A stretch of 64,000 nt of DNA from Burkholderia cenocepacia (GCF_900446215.1 NZ_UAQZ01000014.1:310001-374000), one strand, 5' to 3'. Positions 53,014-61,929 are shown, counted from the first letter of the stretch. The notes: generated from the letters alone by a model not told the origin. Numbers and translations: made by a program.

Positions 53014-55809
53014 TCAGATCGCCTTGCCCGCGAGTGCGCTGCCCGACTGCATCGCGTGCAGCAGGCATTCGACACAGACCTTTTCGGGAAACTGCGGCAA
53101 CGGCGTATTCAGTTGAGCGGGCCCCACGAATGCATGCTGCGCGGCATACACGACGAATTTGCCCGGGCAACCGAACGTGACGTCGCCACCTTCGATCGTC
53201 ACGTGCGCCCCTCCGCTCACCGCGAGATGCACGGTCTTCTTCGCGGCGATCTCGACGTCCGCGCTCGCGGACGCGAGCGTCAGATCGTCGCGCGCGTGCA
53301 GGCCCAGCACATCGCGCTGCGCCTGCAGCGTCAGTCCGTCCTTGCCGGCGATCATGCCGATGCCGACACGCTCCGCATGGCTCGCGCCGGCCAGCCAGCC
53401 GATGCCTTGCCCGCTGTGAATGCGCAGCTGCTGCGCAGCGGCGAGATTGAAGTCGCCACCGCTGCCGAGCGACAGCGTTTCGCCGGCCGCCCATTGCAGG
53501 GCCTGGCCGGCAACCAGCCCGTGCCCGCCCCGTGCCTCGATGCCGAGCACGGCGTCGCCCGTGTGCGGCAGTGCGTTGCCGGTCGACCGCTGGGCGGCGT
53601 CGGCCGACGCCTGCGTGTAGCCGTTCGCGCCGACCGTCGTCGCGAAGCTCTGCGCAAGCGCATCCAGCGGCGCGGCGCTGCCGTTCAACGACGACTGGCC
53701 CGCCTGCTCCACGCCGCGCCGTGCGGCGAACGGCAGCGTCCCATGCGTATCGGCCGTCTGGTCGAATCGCCGAACCAATGCGGTGTGCCGCGCGAGCAGC
53801 GCCTGCAGCGCGGACGCATCGCCCGCCGGCTGGGCGGCGCCGGCAGGCGCGTAGCTCGACACCAGCAGGCCGCGCGTCGCACGCATTGCACCGTACGCAT
53901 CCGAGCGCAATTCGACGCCCTGGCCACGAAAACTGCCGAGATAGTTGTCCGCCTGATGGCGCAGATGACCGAGGTTCAGTTGCGTGGCCGCGTGCGTAGT
54001 CGCCATCTGCAGGCGTCCCATGCCGTCCGAATCATCGGCGACGAGCTGGTTGTGGCCATGCCCGTCGAAACCCTGGCTCTTGAAGCCCGACAGCGCGCCG
54101 GCGTGATTGTGACGATCGGTGCCGCCGCCGGCGCCATGCCACGCGGGGCTCAGCCCGCTTGCCAGATTGCCCTGCGCGCTCGGCGCATGATCGCCCGCCT
54201 GCGTGTAGATCGACGCGTCGAGCGGCTTGCCGGCCGCCCCGCCCGGCGAAGGCGACTCGCCGCCTTCGCCGCGGCCATTGAACAGGCCGCCGAGCACGAT
54301 CGGCCGGTGGATCAGCCCATGGTGAAACTGCACGAGGACTTCATGACCGATGCGCGGCAGCTGCTGAAGGCCGTGCCCGTCGCTCGCGAGCCGTTGTATG
54401 GCGCGCGTCGGATACGTACCCGCATCGTCTTGCGCCTGCCAGTGGAAGCGAACGCGCAACCGCCCCTGCGCATCGGCGTGCACGGGCCCCGTCGAACCGG
54501 GCCGTGCGTCGCCGGCCGGCCCGACGACGATCGCCGTCTGCGCACCCAGTGCCGTCGGAACCGGATTGAGTCGCTGCCCGGTTCCGTCGGCCAGCGTGGG
54601 CCGCCAGACCTGCGTTCGCGGCACCGCATCGAACCGGTTTGCATAACCGCCGGCCTGCGCTTGCCGGACCACGCGCGGATCGAGCGCCGCCGCCGGCAAC
54701 GGCCCGAGTCGCCGTTCGATGGCCTCCATGACGGTCGCCGGCAGATTGTTGATCCCGACGTGCTCGACGCGCGTCAGCAGAAAATCCTCGGGCGCCGCGG
54801 CGCCGCGCACGGGCTGCCAGCCGGCATCGACGAGTTTCAGCGCGCGTCCTGCGCGCGCCGTGCGCAGCGTGCCGTAGCCGGTCCAGAAACTGGCGCGCGA
54901 CACGATCGCATCGGCCTGGCGCCTTACCGTATCTTCCGCTTCGCGCAAGCTGTCGAACGCCTCCGGCCCGACGTCGTCGTAGAGTTCGCGCGCGCCCGCC
55001 GGCCGGCCGAGCGTCGTACTCGCGGTAGTCGCCCGGTTCACGCGATAATCGCTGCTGATCAGTGTGATGCGATCGGCCGTCAGCGACAGCGACTGCCCGA
55101 TCCCGAGGATCACGTCGTCGGCGCCGGTCGCCGTCCCGCTCGAGCGGCGCGGCACCCCGCCGCGTCGCGCGGACGTATCGTCCTCGGCCAGTTGCGCGCT
55201 GTCGTCGAAGACCAGCATCGTATGCCCGGCAGGCGCGTCCTCGTCTTCGACGAAGCAGAACCCGAGGCCAGCCTCGGCCAGCAGATGCTGCACGAATTCG
55301 TAGTGCGTATGGGTTCGGTACTGCACGCGATACGCAGTGGGGCCCAGCGCATCGAGCCGCCGGCCAGCATCCGGCGTGAGACGCCACCGCGCGATCCCGG
55401 CGTACGGCGCGAACACCGTGTCGAGCACGTCGGCAAGCGTCTGGTTCACAAAGGTTCGCTCGTCGCGCGCATGCGCGAGTGCGGCAAGCCACGGCACGAT
55501 CCGGAGATGGTAGCGAGCGAGGCCTGCGTCGTAGCCCCTGCACTCGGCCTCGGCGACGAGACCGCTGCGCAGCGTCGTCGTGCCGTTCGCGAGCGTGGTG
55601 CGAATCGCGACACGCTGCCCGAGCATCGCGTCGAGATCCAGTGCAGGATCCGTCGACAGCGCATCGACGTTCCATTCAAAGAGATCGGAGAGCGATTCGC
55701 GGCCGGTCCAGCGCTCGATTTGAAATGCCGCAAGCGCGCCCGATCCGTCCAGCGAATACAGGCGATTGAATGCGCCAAAAAGAGACGCAAATTCCGTGAT
55801 GACGCTCAT
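53014..55809 (-). CDS. VgrG spike protein of cassette 2
   Basis: Protein of 931 residues with a gp27-like N-terminal half (FQIERWTGRESLSDLFEWNV), gp5-like OB-fold (LPRIGHEVLVQFHHGLIHRPIVLG), and a DUF2345 domain of beta repeats (LGLHARDDLTLASASADVEI, VTIEGGDVTFGCPGKFVVYA). It ends with a CVECL motif, like the other plain VgrG. There is no effector extension. ATG 55809 heads the longest T6SS operon here: vgrG, DUF4123, DUF3304, tle1, then the VgrG-peptidase and its partner. It is divergent from the PAAR gene. Confidence 0.93.
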   Translation of the reverse strand: MSVITEFASLFGAFNRLYSLDGSGALAAFQIERWTGRESLSDLFEWNVDALSTDPALDLDAMLGQRVAIRTTLANGTTTLRSGLVAEAECRGYDAGLARYHLRIVPWLAALAHARDERTFVNQTLADVLDTVFAPYAGIARWRLTPDAGRRLDALGPTAYRVQYRTHTHYEFVQHLLAEAGLGFCFVEDEDAPAGHTMLVFDDSAQLAEDDTSARRGGVPRRSSGTATGADDVILGIGQSLSLTADRITLISSDYRVNRATTASTTLGRPAGARELYDDVGPEAFDSLREAEDTVRRQADAIVSRASFWTGYGTLRTARAGRALKLVDAGWQPVRGAAAPEDFLLTRVEHVGINNLPATVMEAIERRLGPLPAAALDPRVVRQAQAGGYANRFDAVPRTQVWRPTLADGTGQRLNPVPTALGAQTAIVVGPAGDARPGSTGPVHADAQGRLRVRFHWQAQDDAGTYPTRAIQRLASDGHGLQQLPRIGHEVLVQFHHGLIHRPIVLGGLFNGRGEGGESPSPGGAAGKPLDASIYTQAGDHAPSAQGNLASGLSPAWHGAGGGTDRHNHAGALSGFKSQGFDGHGHNQLVADDSDGMGRLQMATTHAATQLNLGHLRHQADNYLGSFRGQGVELRSDAYGAMRATRGLLVSSYAPAGAAQPAGDASALQALLARHTALVRRFDQTADTHGTLPFAARRGVEQAGQSSLNGSAAPLDALAQSFATTVGANGYTQASADAAQRSTGNALPHTGDAVLGIEARGGHGLVAGQALQWAAGETLSLGSGGDFNLAAAQQLRIHSGQGIGWLAGASHAERVGIGMIAGKDGLTLQAQRDVLGLHARDDLTLASASADVEIAAKKTVHLAVSGGAHVTIEGGDVTFGCPGKFVVYAAQHAFVGPAQLNTPLPQFPEKVCVECLLHAMQSGSALAGKAI

Positions 55810-56288
55810 GCGATCCCGCTCTCTCAGGATTTGACGTTTTTAAATAGATATTGCTGCGACGAACACGGGATGATGCACGATTGCCGGCATCGCGCGATCG
55901 ACATGCCGATCCGGCGGGAAATGCGCGGGCTCCCCCGCAACACCGCCCGCTGTCTGGCTGTACGCACGCCAATCGGATCAGGTGATGCGACCCCTATTGA
56001 AGCTTACTATTTTAGATTACGTCGCGGGGCTTCGCCATAAGCAAACAGACCCGGATTTAAAAATGCCGGCCTTGACGTGCGGCCATCACGCACGATAATG
56101 ACGGCCTTCGGCTCGAAAGCTACATTACGGCTCAATCGAAACAGGCAACTATTGCCGAAAGGTAATAAATACCCGATTCAGCCGAAATCGATTCGAAAAA
56201 CGTTGCCGATGACACGCGCGCGCCCTCCCGCACCGGGCGGCAAAGCCGCGCTGCATCGTCGATGATTCCAGCCAGGAGGCCTATCCGG
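55810..56288. promoter_or_regulatory. Divergent vgrG/PAAR promoter region
   Basis: This 479-base gap has no gene and an A+T-rich centre (for example CTTACTATTTTAGATTACG near 56000-56020 and TTTTTAAATAGATATTGC near 55830-55850). Promoters for the minus-strand vgrG operon and the plus-strand PAAR pair must lie here. I could not find a convincing sigma-54 -24/-12 element in either direction. AGGAGG at 56274-56279 is the PAAR ribosome site. Confidence 0.45.
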
Positions 56289-56552
56289 ATGACCAAACCC
56301 TTCATCGTCCTCGGGGACAAGCACAGCCATGGCGGCACCGTGACAAGCGCGTCCACGCTGTCGTCGGTCGACGGCCGCGGCATCGCGCGCCGCAACGACA
56401 CGGTGACGTGTCCGATCCATGGCCCGAATTACATCGTCGACGGCGACGACACAATGATCGTGCAGGGCGAAGGCGTCGCGCGCGACGGCTACAAGACGGC
56501 CTGCGGCGCCGTACTGGTCGCGAGCCGGACGGCGGGCAGCGACGGCAACTGA
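56289..56552 (+). CDS. PAAR-domain T6SS spike-tip protein
   Basis: Protein of 87 residues, essentially one PAAR domain: LGDKHSHGGTVTSAS at the start, NDTVTCPIHG in the centre, and DGYKTACGAVLVAS at the end, with His/Cys residues suited to bind the tip zinc. It caps the VgrG trimer and may determine what is delivered. ATG 56289 is preceded by AGGAGG. The membrane-anchored thiolase-like gene starts 36 bases after its stop on the same strand, and the vgrG operon is divergent. Confidence 0.92.
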   Translation: MTKPFIVLGDKHSHGGTVTSASTLSSVDGRGIARRNDTVTCPIHGPNYIVDGDDTMIVQGEGVARDGYKTACGAVLVASRTAGSDGN

Positions 56553-56588
56553 TACACGACGCCGCAAGTCACGGGGGAATCGACGGAA

Positions 56589-57986
56589 ATGATCACGCGA
56601 TTGCGCAAGACGGCATTCGTCGCCGCGCTGTTCGTCGCGGTGTGGATCGCCGTGTTCGTCTGGTGGAAAACGACCCGGCATGCCCCCACCGCCAGGGAGT
56701 TGCTGCTGTGCGGGCTCGTGCTGCCGGCGGCCCTCGCCGTCTGCGCGGCATGGCTGCGCCGGGCGCTCGGCCCGCATCCGGCGCTCGCGGCCGTCGCACC
56801 GCCGAGTTCGTCCGCATCGACGGACGCCGCTGCCACGCAAGATCCGACGTCGCACACGTGGTCGGCCCTGCTGCTCGACAGCAGCGTGAGGCTGCCGACG
56901 GGGGCGACGACCGCAGACATCGATGCGGCGGCCCGGGAAGAGCGTTCCGTCGCGCTTCATCCCGAACTGCAACGCCCGGACGGAACCGGCGTATTCGCAA
57001 GCACGGTCGACTCGGTGTCGCTCGACCGGCTCGATACCAGCCTGCTTGCACCCGACGCGCGGGAAACGCTGCAGGACGAGCATTGGCGCGGGCTGCTGCT
57101 GGCCGCCGATGCACTCGACGAATTGCGCGAGCGTCATGCCGTGTTGTCCGGCGCGGCCGCCGACGCGCCGCCGCTCAGGCTCCATCTGCTGATGCCGGAG
57201 CGCTGGCGACCGGTCGCCGCCACGCTCGCCGCATGGCTCGATGCGCACGCGGCGCGGGAAGCCGTCGCACCGGGCATCGTCCGTGCGCAATTGCGCACGG
57301 TCGCCGATCCCGTACAAGCATGGGCGGTCGTCGACGAACTGATCCAGGCGTTGCACCTGCAACCGTCCGGCGAACTGCACGTCGTCCTCGCGTTCGATTC
57401 CACCGCCAGTCAGGACGCAGTCGACGCGCTGGATCGCACAGGCCGGCTCTACGGTCGCGATCGGCCGAACGGCATGATGCCCGGTGAAGGCGCATGTGCA
57501 TTGCTGCTCGGCCATCCCGACACACCGCATGCGATGTCCGTCCCGTCGATCCACCGGCTCGCGGCCGCGCGCCGCGCGGTTTCCGCCGATCACGGCAAGG
57601 CCGAAGCGACGACACTCGAACAGTTGCTGGCGGCGACGCGTACGCGCTTGTCGACGTTACGTCCCGACCTGTCGGCACCCGGATTCGTCACCGACGCCGA
57701 TCAACGCAGCAGTCGCCGCACCGAAGTCGTGACGGTCAGCGAGCAGATCTGGGGCGATGATGCCGCCGAGCGCAGCCGCCACCTCGGGCTCGCCAACGGG
57801 GCGGGCGGCGCGGCGCTCGCGCTCGCTGCACTGGCCGTCGCCGCCGATCACGCGACAGAGGAAGGGCAAGCGGTATTGGCGGCATCGGTCAGCGACCCGC
57901 TCGCACGTGGCGTGATGCTCGTCACGCCGGCGATGACGGTCGACACCACGGCATCGGTGCCGCAATCCGGAACGGTCGCGGCGTGA
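56589..57986 (+). CDS. Membrane-anchored thiolase/ketosynthase-fold protein linked to PAAR
   Basis: Protein of 465 residues of unknown role. Two N-terminal membrane helices (about 9-26 and 38-60) are followed by a Ser/Ala linker and a large soluble domain. The C-terminal half has features of the thiolase-like (beta-ketoacyl synthase) fold: NGMMPGEGACALLL, like the GEGA block of condensing enzymes, then a Gly/Ala-rich GLANGAGGAALALAALA helix turn and a VLAASVSDPLARGVMLVTP final strand pair. No active-site Cys in the usual position is evident, so it is probably not a condensing enzyme. Its place after PAAR in one operon suggests a T6SS accessory or effector role. Confidence 0.72.
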   Translation: MITRLRKTAFVAALFVAVWIAVFVWWKTTRHAPTARELLLCGLVLPAALAVCAAWLRRALGPHPALAAVAPPSSSASTDAAATQDPTSHTWSALLLDSSVRLPTGATTADIDAAAREERSVALHPELQRPDGTGVFASTVDSVSLDRLDTSLLAPDARETLQDEHWRGLLLAADALDELRERHAVLSGAAADAPPLRLHLLMPERWRPVAATLAAWLDAHAAREAVAPGIVRAQLRTVADPVQAWAVVDELIQALHLQPSGELHVVLAFDSTASQDAVDALDRTGRLYGRDRPNGMMPGEGACALLLGHPDTPHAMSVPSIHRLAAARRAVSADHGKAEATTLEQLLAATRTRLSTLRPDLSAPGFVTDADQRSSRRTEVVTVSEQIWGDDAAERSRHLGLANGAGGAALALAALAVAADHATEEGQAVLAASVSDPLARGVMLVTPAMTVDTTASVPQSGTVAA

Positions 57987-58208
57987 CATGACGCGCCGGT
58001 CAGCGCGGCGCGTCACGCGTCGTGCGAGCCCCGGTCGACGACGGTATCGAGGCGCCTGACCGCCGCGGACACCCATGCCGCTACCCGCGGCGATGAATCG
58101 CGACGCGTGCGGCCGACCGATCGGTCGCGCGCGACGTGCATGCCGGCGATAGCCGCGCTCGCGAAAGCGACATCAACCGCAACCGATTTTCGTCGGCGGC
58201 TGAATCCG

Positions 58209-58544
58209 TCACCCTCGCCGCACCCAGATCACTTTCCCGTCGCGAATGCCGAGATTGCGACGCTCCTCCCGGTAATCCATCGTGCCCGGCAACGACTTGC
58301 CGTCGCGCTCGAGCACGCGCCACAGGCAGCCGTCGAGCAGCGCGGTCGCATCGGCTTCGGTCTTGCCGACCAGCGCATCGTCGGGCGCGGCATCCGCCTT
58401 GCATACCTGCGCGGCGCCCGGCTGCAAAGGGGCCCTGGCCGCGCCGCCGGCGGTGGCGTTGGGGTGTTTCGTGTCCATGTCCGCACATCCTGCAAAGGTT
58501 GCGCTCGCAACGAGTGCAACGAGCATCGCGATCGTGTTCTTCAT
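58209..58544 (-). CDS. Lipoprotein with I78-like protease-inhibitor fold
   Basis: Protein of 111 residues. A signal peptide has lipobox FAGC (Cys20), then a short linker and a compact domain with LVGKTEADATALL, WRVLERDGKSLPGTMDYREER and DGKVIWVRRG. The TMDYREER block is typical of the peptidase-inhibitor I78 family (potato-inhibitor-I-like), small envelope serine-protease inhibitors. ATG 58544 gives the signal peptide. It is convergent with the thiolase-fold gene and in line with the mipA-like gene. An anti-protease or immunity role is inference. Confidence 0.75.
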   Translation of the reverse strand: MKNTIAMLVALVASATFAGCADMDTKHPNATAGGAARAPLQPGAAQVCKADAAPDDALVGKTEADATALLDGCLWRVLERDGKSLPGTMDYREERRNLGIRDGKVIWVRRG

Positions 58545-58817
58545 CGGTTTCTCCCTGTCGCGGCCCGGCGGTCCCTGTGCGGCATTCGTGCACGACCGGG
58601 CGTCGCATGCGTGATCGGTTCCGCACGCCGCCGGCCGTTTCCTGACGAAGCCGGCCGGCGAATGGCGGCCTTTCGCGACCCGGCCGAGCCGGCTCGGCGC
58701 ACCTGCGTCGCAGGCCCGGCCTGACGCCGAACCCGCCCGCATGTTACCGCACGCGGTTCGCGGCGACGGCGCGACGCCGAGGGTTCGTGTGCGCGCTGCG
58801 CACACCGGGCCATCCGC

Positions 58818-59597
58818 TCAGAACTTGTACGTCACGCCCGCGATGCCGTAATAGTTGTTGCGCGACTGGACGATCGGGCTGTCGCCCGCGCGACCGAGCA
58901 GCCGCGTCACGCCGCCGGTCGCGAGCACCGACCAGTGCCGCGACAGCGACCAGGTCCACGCGACCGCCATCGCGGCGCTGTCGATTCCGCCGCTCACCGA
59001 ATACGGCCGGAACCGGCTCGTCATCGACTGTGCGTCGGTCACGCCGTAGAAAGTCTGCATGTAGCGTCCCGAGCCCGCGTGCACGGTGCCCGTCACGACG
59101 ATCTCGTGCTGCGACGTCTTGAGCACCGGTACCGCGAGATCCACGTGCCCCGACACACCGCGCGACGTGTGCGTGACGGGCGTATCGATCGTGACGCTCA
59201 GCTCCGCCGTATCGAAAAGCGTCACCCCGGCACGCACGCCGACGAGCACCGAGCCCGGAATCCGGCCCATCCCCTTCAGGTAGTCGGAGCCCGGCAGGTC
59301 GAAGCGGTTCTCGTCCGCGCGGCCCGCGTCGTAGCTCACCGCCGCCGACACGAACGCCCCGTGCGGCAGGTTCAGCCGATAACCGGCACCCTCCGTGCTG
59401 TCGATGAAGAAGCCGTTGCCGAACGTGGCGGAAAACGACGGCGCAACGACGCCGCGATACTGGTTGCTGCCCGGGTAGCGCGGTGCGAACCCGCCGCCGA
59501 GCGACAACGAATACTGGTTTTCCGCGTGAGCGGCGGCGGCGAGGGTCAGGCCGGCGAGCGGCATGCAATAGCGGTAGCGGCGAAGTAATGGGCGCAC
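58818..59597 (-). CDS. MipA/OmpV-family outer-membrane protein
   Basis: Protein of 259 residues from GTG 59597. A short basic leader and hydrophobic core end at AHA (about 25). The mature part begins ENQYSLSLGGGFAPRYPGSNQYRG, the MipA/OmpV pattern, continues as a small beta-barrel and ends GVTYKF with terminal Phe. MipA-like proteins are outer-membrane scaffolds or porin-like proteins, often controlled by an adjacent two-component system, as is likely here. The start is uncertain: no good ribosome site precedes GTG 59597, and an in-frame ATG at 59684 would add 29 unlikely residues. Confidence 0.83.
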   Translation of the reverse strand: MRPLLRRYRYCMPLAGLTLAAAAHAENQYSLSLGGGFAPRYPGSNQYRGVVAPSFSATFGNGFFIDSTEGAGYRLNLPHGAFVSAAVSYDAGRADENRFDLPGSDYLKGMGRIPGSVLVGVRAGVTLFDTAELSVTIDTPVTHTSRGVSGHVDLAVPVLKTSQHEIVVTGTVHAGSGRYMQTFYGVTDAQSMTSRFRPYSVSGGIDSAAMAVAWTWSLSRHWSVLATGGVTRLLGRAGDSPIVQSRNNYYGIAGVTYKF

Positions 59598-59683
59598 AAT
59601 ATTGAGATAAGAGTGACGAAGCCCGCAGTCTAGGTGCCGCCCCGCGCCGAGACTGTCCTGAATGTGCGGCGAATCTGTGCTCA

Positions 59684-59708
59684 ATTGTGTTCGATTGTTC
59701 GAGATTGT
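59684..59708. promoter_or_regulatory. Three helically phased ATTGT repeats, likely response-regulator operator
   Basis: ATTGT occurs at 59684-59688, 59694-59698 and 59704-59708, exactly ten bases apart, with a weaker TCTGT at 59674-59678 in the same phase. Direct repeats at one-turn spacing are the standard binding pattern of OmpR-family regulators. The site lies between the divergent mipA-like and regulator genes, so it could control both. Confidence 0.55.
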
Positions 59709-59806
59709 CGCCCCGCTGCCCCGGCCGCCGGTCCGCCGGATAGAATTCGCGTGCCGCGCCGCGCATCGGCCTGCGTGTGAGCTGGCGCGTGCATCCTGAG
59801 GAGACC

Positions 59807-60532
59807 ATGAACGAAGTTCCGCTCAAATACCGTGTGCTGCTGATCGAGGACGACGATCGCCTCGCGCAGCTCGTCCGCGAATACCTCGACGGCTATGAAT
59901 TCGCGGTGACGGTCGTGCGGCGCGGCGACCTCGCCGTCGCGGCGGTGCGCGAGCATCAGCCGGCCCTCGTGATACTCGACCTGATGCTGCCGAATCTCGA
60001 CGGCATGGAAGTCTGCCGCCGCATCCGCGCGTTCACCAACGTCCCCGTGCTGATCCTGACCGCGCGTGCAGACGTGTACGACCAGGTCGCCGGGCTCGAG
60101 ACGGGCGCCGACGACTACGTGACGAAGCCGATCGAGCCGCGCGTGCTGGTCGCCCGTGCCCGCGCGCTGTTGCGTCGCGCGCAGCCGGCCGCGGCGGACA
60201 CGCCCGCAGTCGCGCCCGACGCGCTGGTATTCGGTGAACTCACGATCTCGCCGCCGAACCGCACCGTCACGTGGCGCGGCGAGCCGGTCGAATTGAAGAC
60301 CGCCGAATTCAACCTGCTGCTGATCCTCGCGCGCGCGGCCGGCACCGTGCTGAGCCGCGACGACATCCTGAAGCAGTTGCGCGGGATCGAATTCGACGGG
60401 CTCGACCGCTCGGTCGATTCCGGCATCTCGAAGCTGCGCCGCCGCTTCGAGGATGCGTCGTCGGAGCCGCACAAGATCAAGACGATCTGGGGTCGCGGCT
60501 ACCTGTTCAGCCCTTCTGCGTGGGACGAATAA
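59807..60532 (+). CDS. OmpR-family response regulator, RstA-like
   Basis: Protein of 241 residues. The receiver domain (1-120) has the acidic pair in EDDD, phospho-acceptor Asp58 in VILDLMLP, Thr85 and Lys107 in YVTKP. A winged-helix DNA-binding domain follows (about 145-240) with ELKTAEFNLLLILAR and VDSGISKLRRRF. The KPIEPRVLVAR linker is typical of the RstA subgroup. ATG 59807 follows GAGGAG. It joins the kinase gene directly (TAA then ATG with no gap), and the three ATTGT repeats upstream suggest autoregulation. Confidence 0.93.
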   Translation: MNEVPLKYRVLLIEDDDRLAQLVREYLDGYEFAVTVVRRGDLAVAAVREHQPALVILDLMLPNLDGMEVCRRIRAFTNVPVLILTARADVYDQVAGLETGADDYVTKPIEPRVLVARARALLRRAQPAAADTPAVAPDALVFGELTISPPNRTVTWRGEPVELKTAEFNLLLILARAAGTVLSRDDILKQLRGIEFDGLDRSVDSGISKLRRRFEDASSEPHKIKTIWGRGYLFSPSAWDE

Positions 60533-61924
60533 ATGCTGCGCCCGTTGCTCCGGTTGTACCTCGTCGTGATCCTGTTCGTCGGCGCGTCGATCATCTTCAT
60601 CCAGTTGTCGTTCGACCGGATCTTCTACGAGCGCGGCGCGCAGGCGCAGCGCGACTCGCTGACGACCTACTCGTTCGTGCTGAACGATTACCTCGAACGC
60701 CATCCGGGCGCGCAGCGCGAGCTCGCCTTGCGCGAATTGGCGCTGCACGGCCGCGAAGGATTCGGCTTCATGTCGATGGCCGACGCGCGTGCGCAGCTGA
60801 GCGGCGCGCCGCTGCGCGATCTCGATGCCGGCAAAATCGCGATCAGCTACAACGGCAAGGATTACTACATGCCGCTCGCGGACGGCTCGGTGCTGCATGC
60901 GCGCCCGATCGAGGCGCCGGACCTCGACATCCGCATCTATGCGTACATGCTGCTCGCGCTCGCGACGCTGTTCGCGGTGGTGCTGTGGATTCACTATCAC
61001 TGGCGCGACATTCGCCGGCTGCAGGACGCCGCGCGCGCATTCGGCGCCGGTACGCTGTCGACGCGCGTGAAGCTGTCGGGAAAATCGAACATCTACGAGC
61101 TGTCGCAGCAGTTCAACGACATGGCCGCGCGCATCGAGGCATCGATCAAGCAGCAGCGTGAAATGATGCACGGCATCTCGCATGAACTGAAAACGCCGCT
61201 CGCCCGGCTCGAATTCGGCCTCGCGCTGCTCGCCGATCCCGACGAAACGGGCCGGATGCGCGAGCGTCGCGACGCGCTGCGGCGCGACGTGCGCGAACTC
61301 GACGAGCTCGTCACCGAGTTGCTGACGATCGGCCGGCTCGAACAGGGGGCGAGCGAACTCGCGCCGATGGAAGTCGTCGTCGACGCGCTGATCGACAGCG
61401 TCGCCGGCAACGTCGCGGACGACATCGCCGATCGCGGCATCGCGCTCGACGTGTCGACGCTCGACGCACCCGCGACCCACGTCTGCGACCCGAAGCTCGT
61501 CGCCCGCGCCCTGCTGAACCTGATCCGCAACGGCGCCCGCTATGCGTCGCGCAAGGTATTGCTGGCCGCCACCCGCGACCGGTCCGGCGCCCTCGTGCTG
61601 AGCGTCGACGACGACGGCCCCGGCATTCCGGCCGCCGAACGCGCCCGCGTGTTCGAGCCGTTCCAGCGGCTGGACTCGAGCCGCGACCGGCAGACCGGCG
61701 GCTTCGGGCTCGGGCTCGGGCTCGGGCTCGTACGGCGCGTCGCGCAGGTACACGGCGGCGACGTGCGGCTCGAGGATTCGCCGCTCGGCGGCGCGCGCTT
61801 CGTGATCACGCTCCCCGCGCGTGCGCTGCCGGACCGTCTCTTCGACGTCGCGCAGCCCGTGGAAAGCACGCACGCCGATGCGCGCCGCCGCAGCGGCACG
61901 GGCACGGTCGTCCCGCTGCGATGA
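60533..61924 (+). CDS. Sensor histidine kinase, RstB-like
   Basis: Protein of 463 residues. There are two membrane helices (about 6-26 and 137-155) with a periplasmic sensor of about 110 residues between them. A HAMP domain follows. The H-box is HGISHELKTPLARLE with phospho-acceptor His217; the N-box is NLIRNGARYA; the G1 box is DDDGPGIP. The G2 box reads GGFGLGLGLGLVRR, one Gly-Leu pair longer than the usual GGxGLGLAIV, caused by a four-copy GGGCTC repeat in the DNA. It phosphorylates the adjacent regulator. The stimulus is unknown; the divergent outer-membrane gene suggests envelope sensing. Confidence 0.92.
   Translation: MLRPLLRLYLVVILFVGASIIFIQLSFDRIFYERGAQAQRDSLTTYSFVLNDYLERHPGAQRELALRELALHGREGFGFMSMADARAQLSGAPLRDLDAGKIAISYNGKDYYMPLADGSVLHARPIEAPDLDIRIYAYMLLALATLFAVVLWIHYHWRDIRRLQDAARAFGAGTLSTRVKLSGKSNIYELSQQFNDMAARIEASIKQQREMMHGISHELKTPLARLEFGLALLADPDETGRMRERRDALRRDVRELDELVTELLTIGRLEQGASELAPMEVVVDALIDSVAGNVADDIADRGIALDVSTLDAPATHVCDPKLVARALLNLIRNGARYASRKVLLAATRDRSGALVLSVDDDGPGIPAAERARVFEPFQRLDSSRDRQTGGFGLGLGLGLVRRVAQVHGGDVRLEDSPLGGARFVITLPARALPDRLFDVAQPVESTHADARRRSGTGTVVPLR
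61706..61729 (+). repeat. Four tandem GGGCTC hexamers in kinase G2 box
   Basis: Four perfect GGGCTC copies encode (Gly-Leu)4 in the ATP-lid motif. Slippage by one hexamer would change the number of Gly-Leu pairs without a frameshift. Confidence 0.7.
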
Positions 61925-61929
61925 AACAG

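Noticed and set aside
55810..56288. Sigma-54 promoter for the vgrG or PAAR operons
   Set aside because: No GG-N10-GC pair with acceptable flanks (TGGCAC-N5-TTGC) was found by eye in either direction.
58629..58660. Nine-base-pair inverted repeat CGCCGGCCG/CGGCCGGCG considered as a terminator for the mipA-like gene
   Set aside because: The loop is 14 bases, there is no T-run, and it is about 160 bases past the stop; such GC palindromes are common at this base composition.
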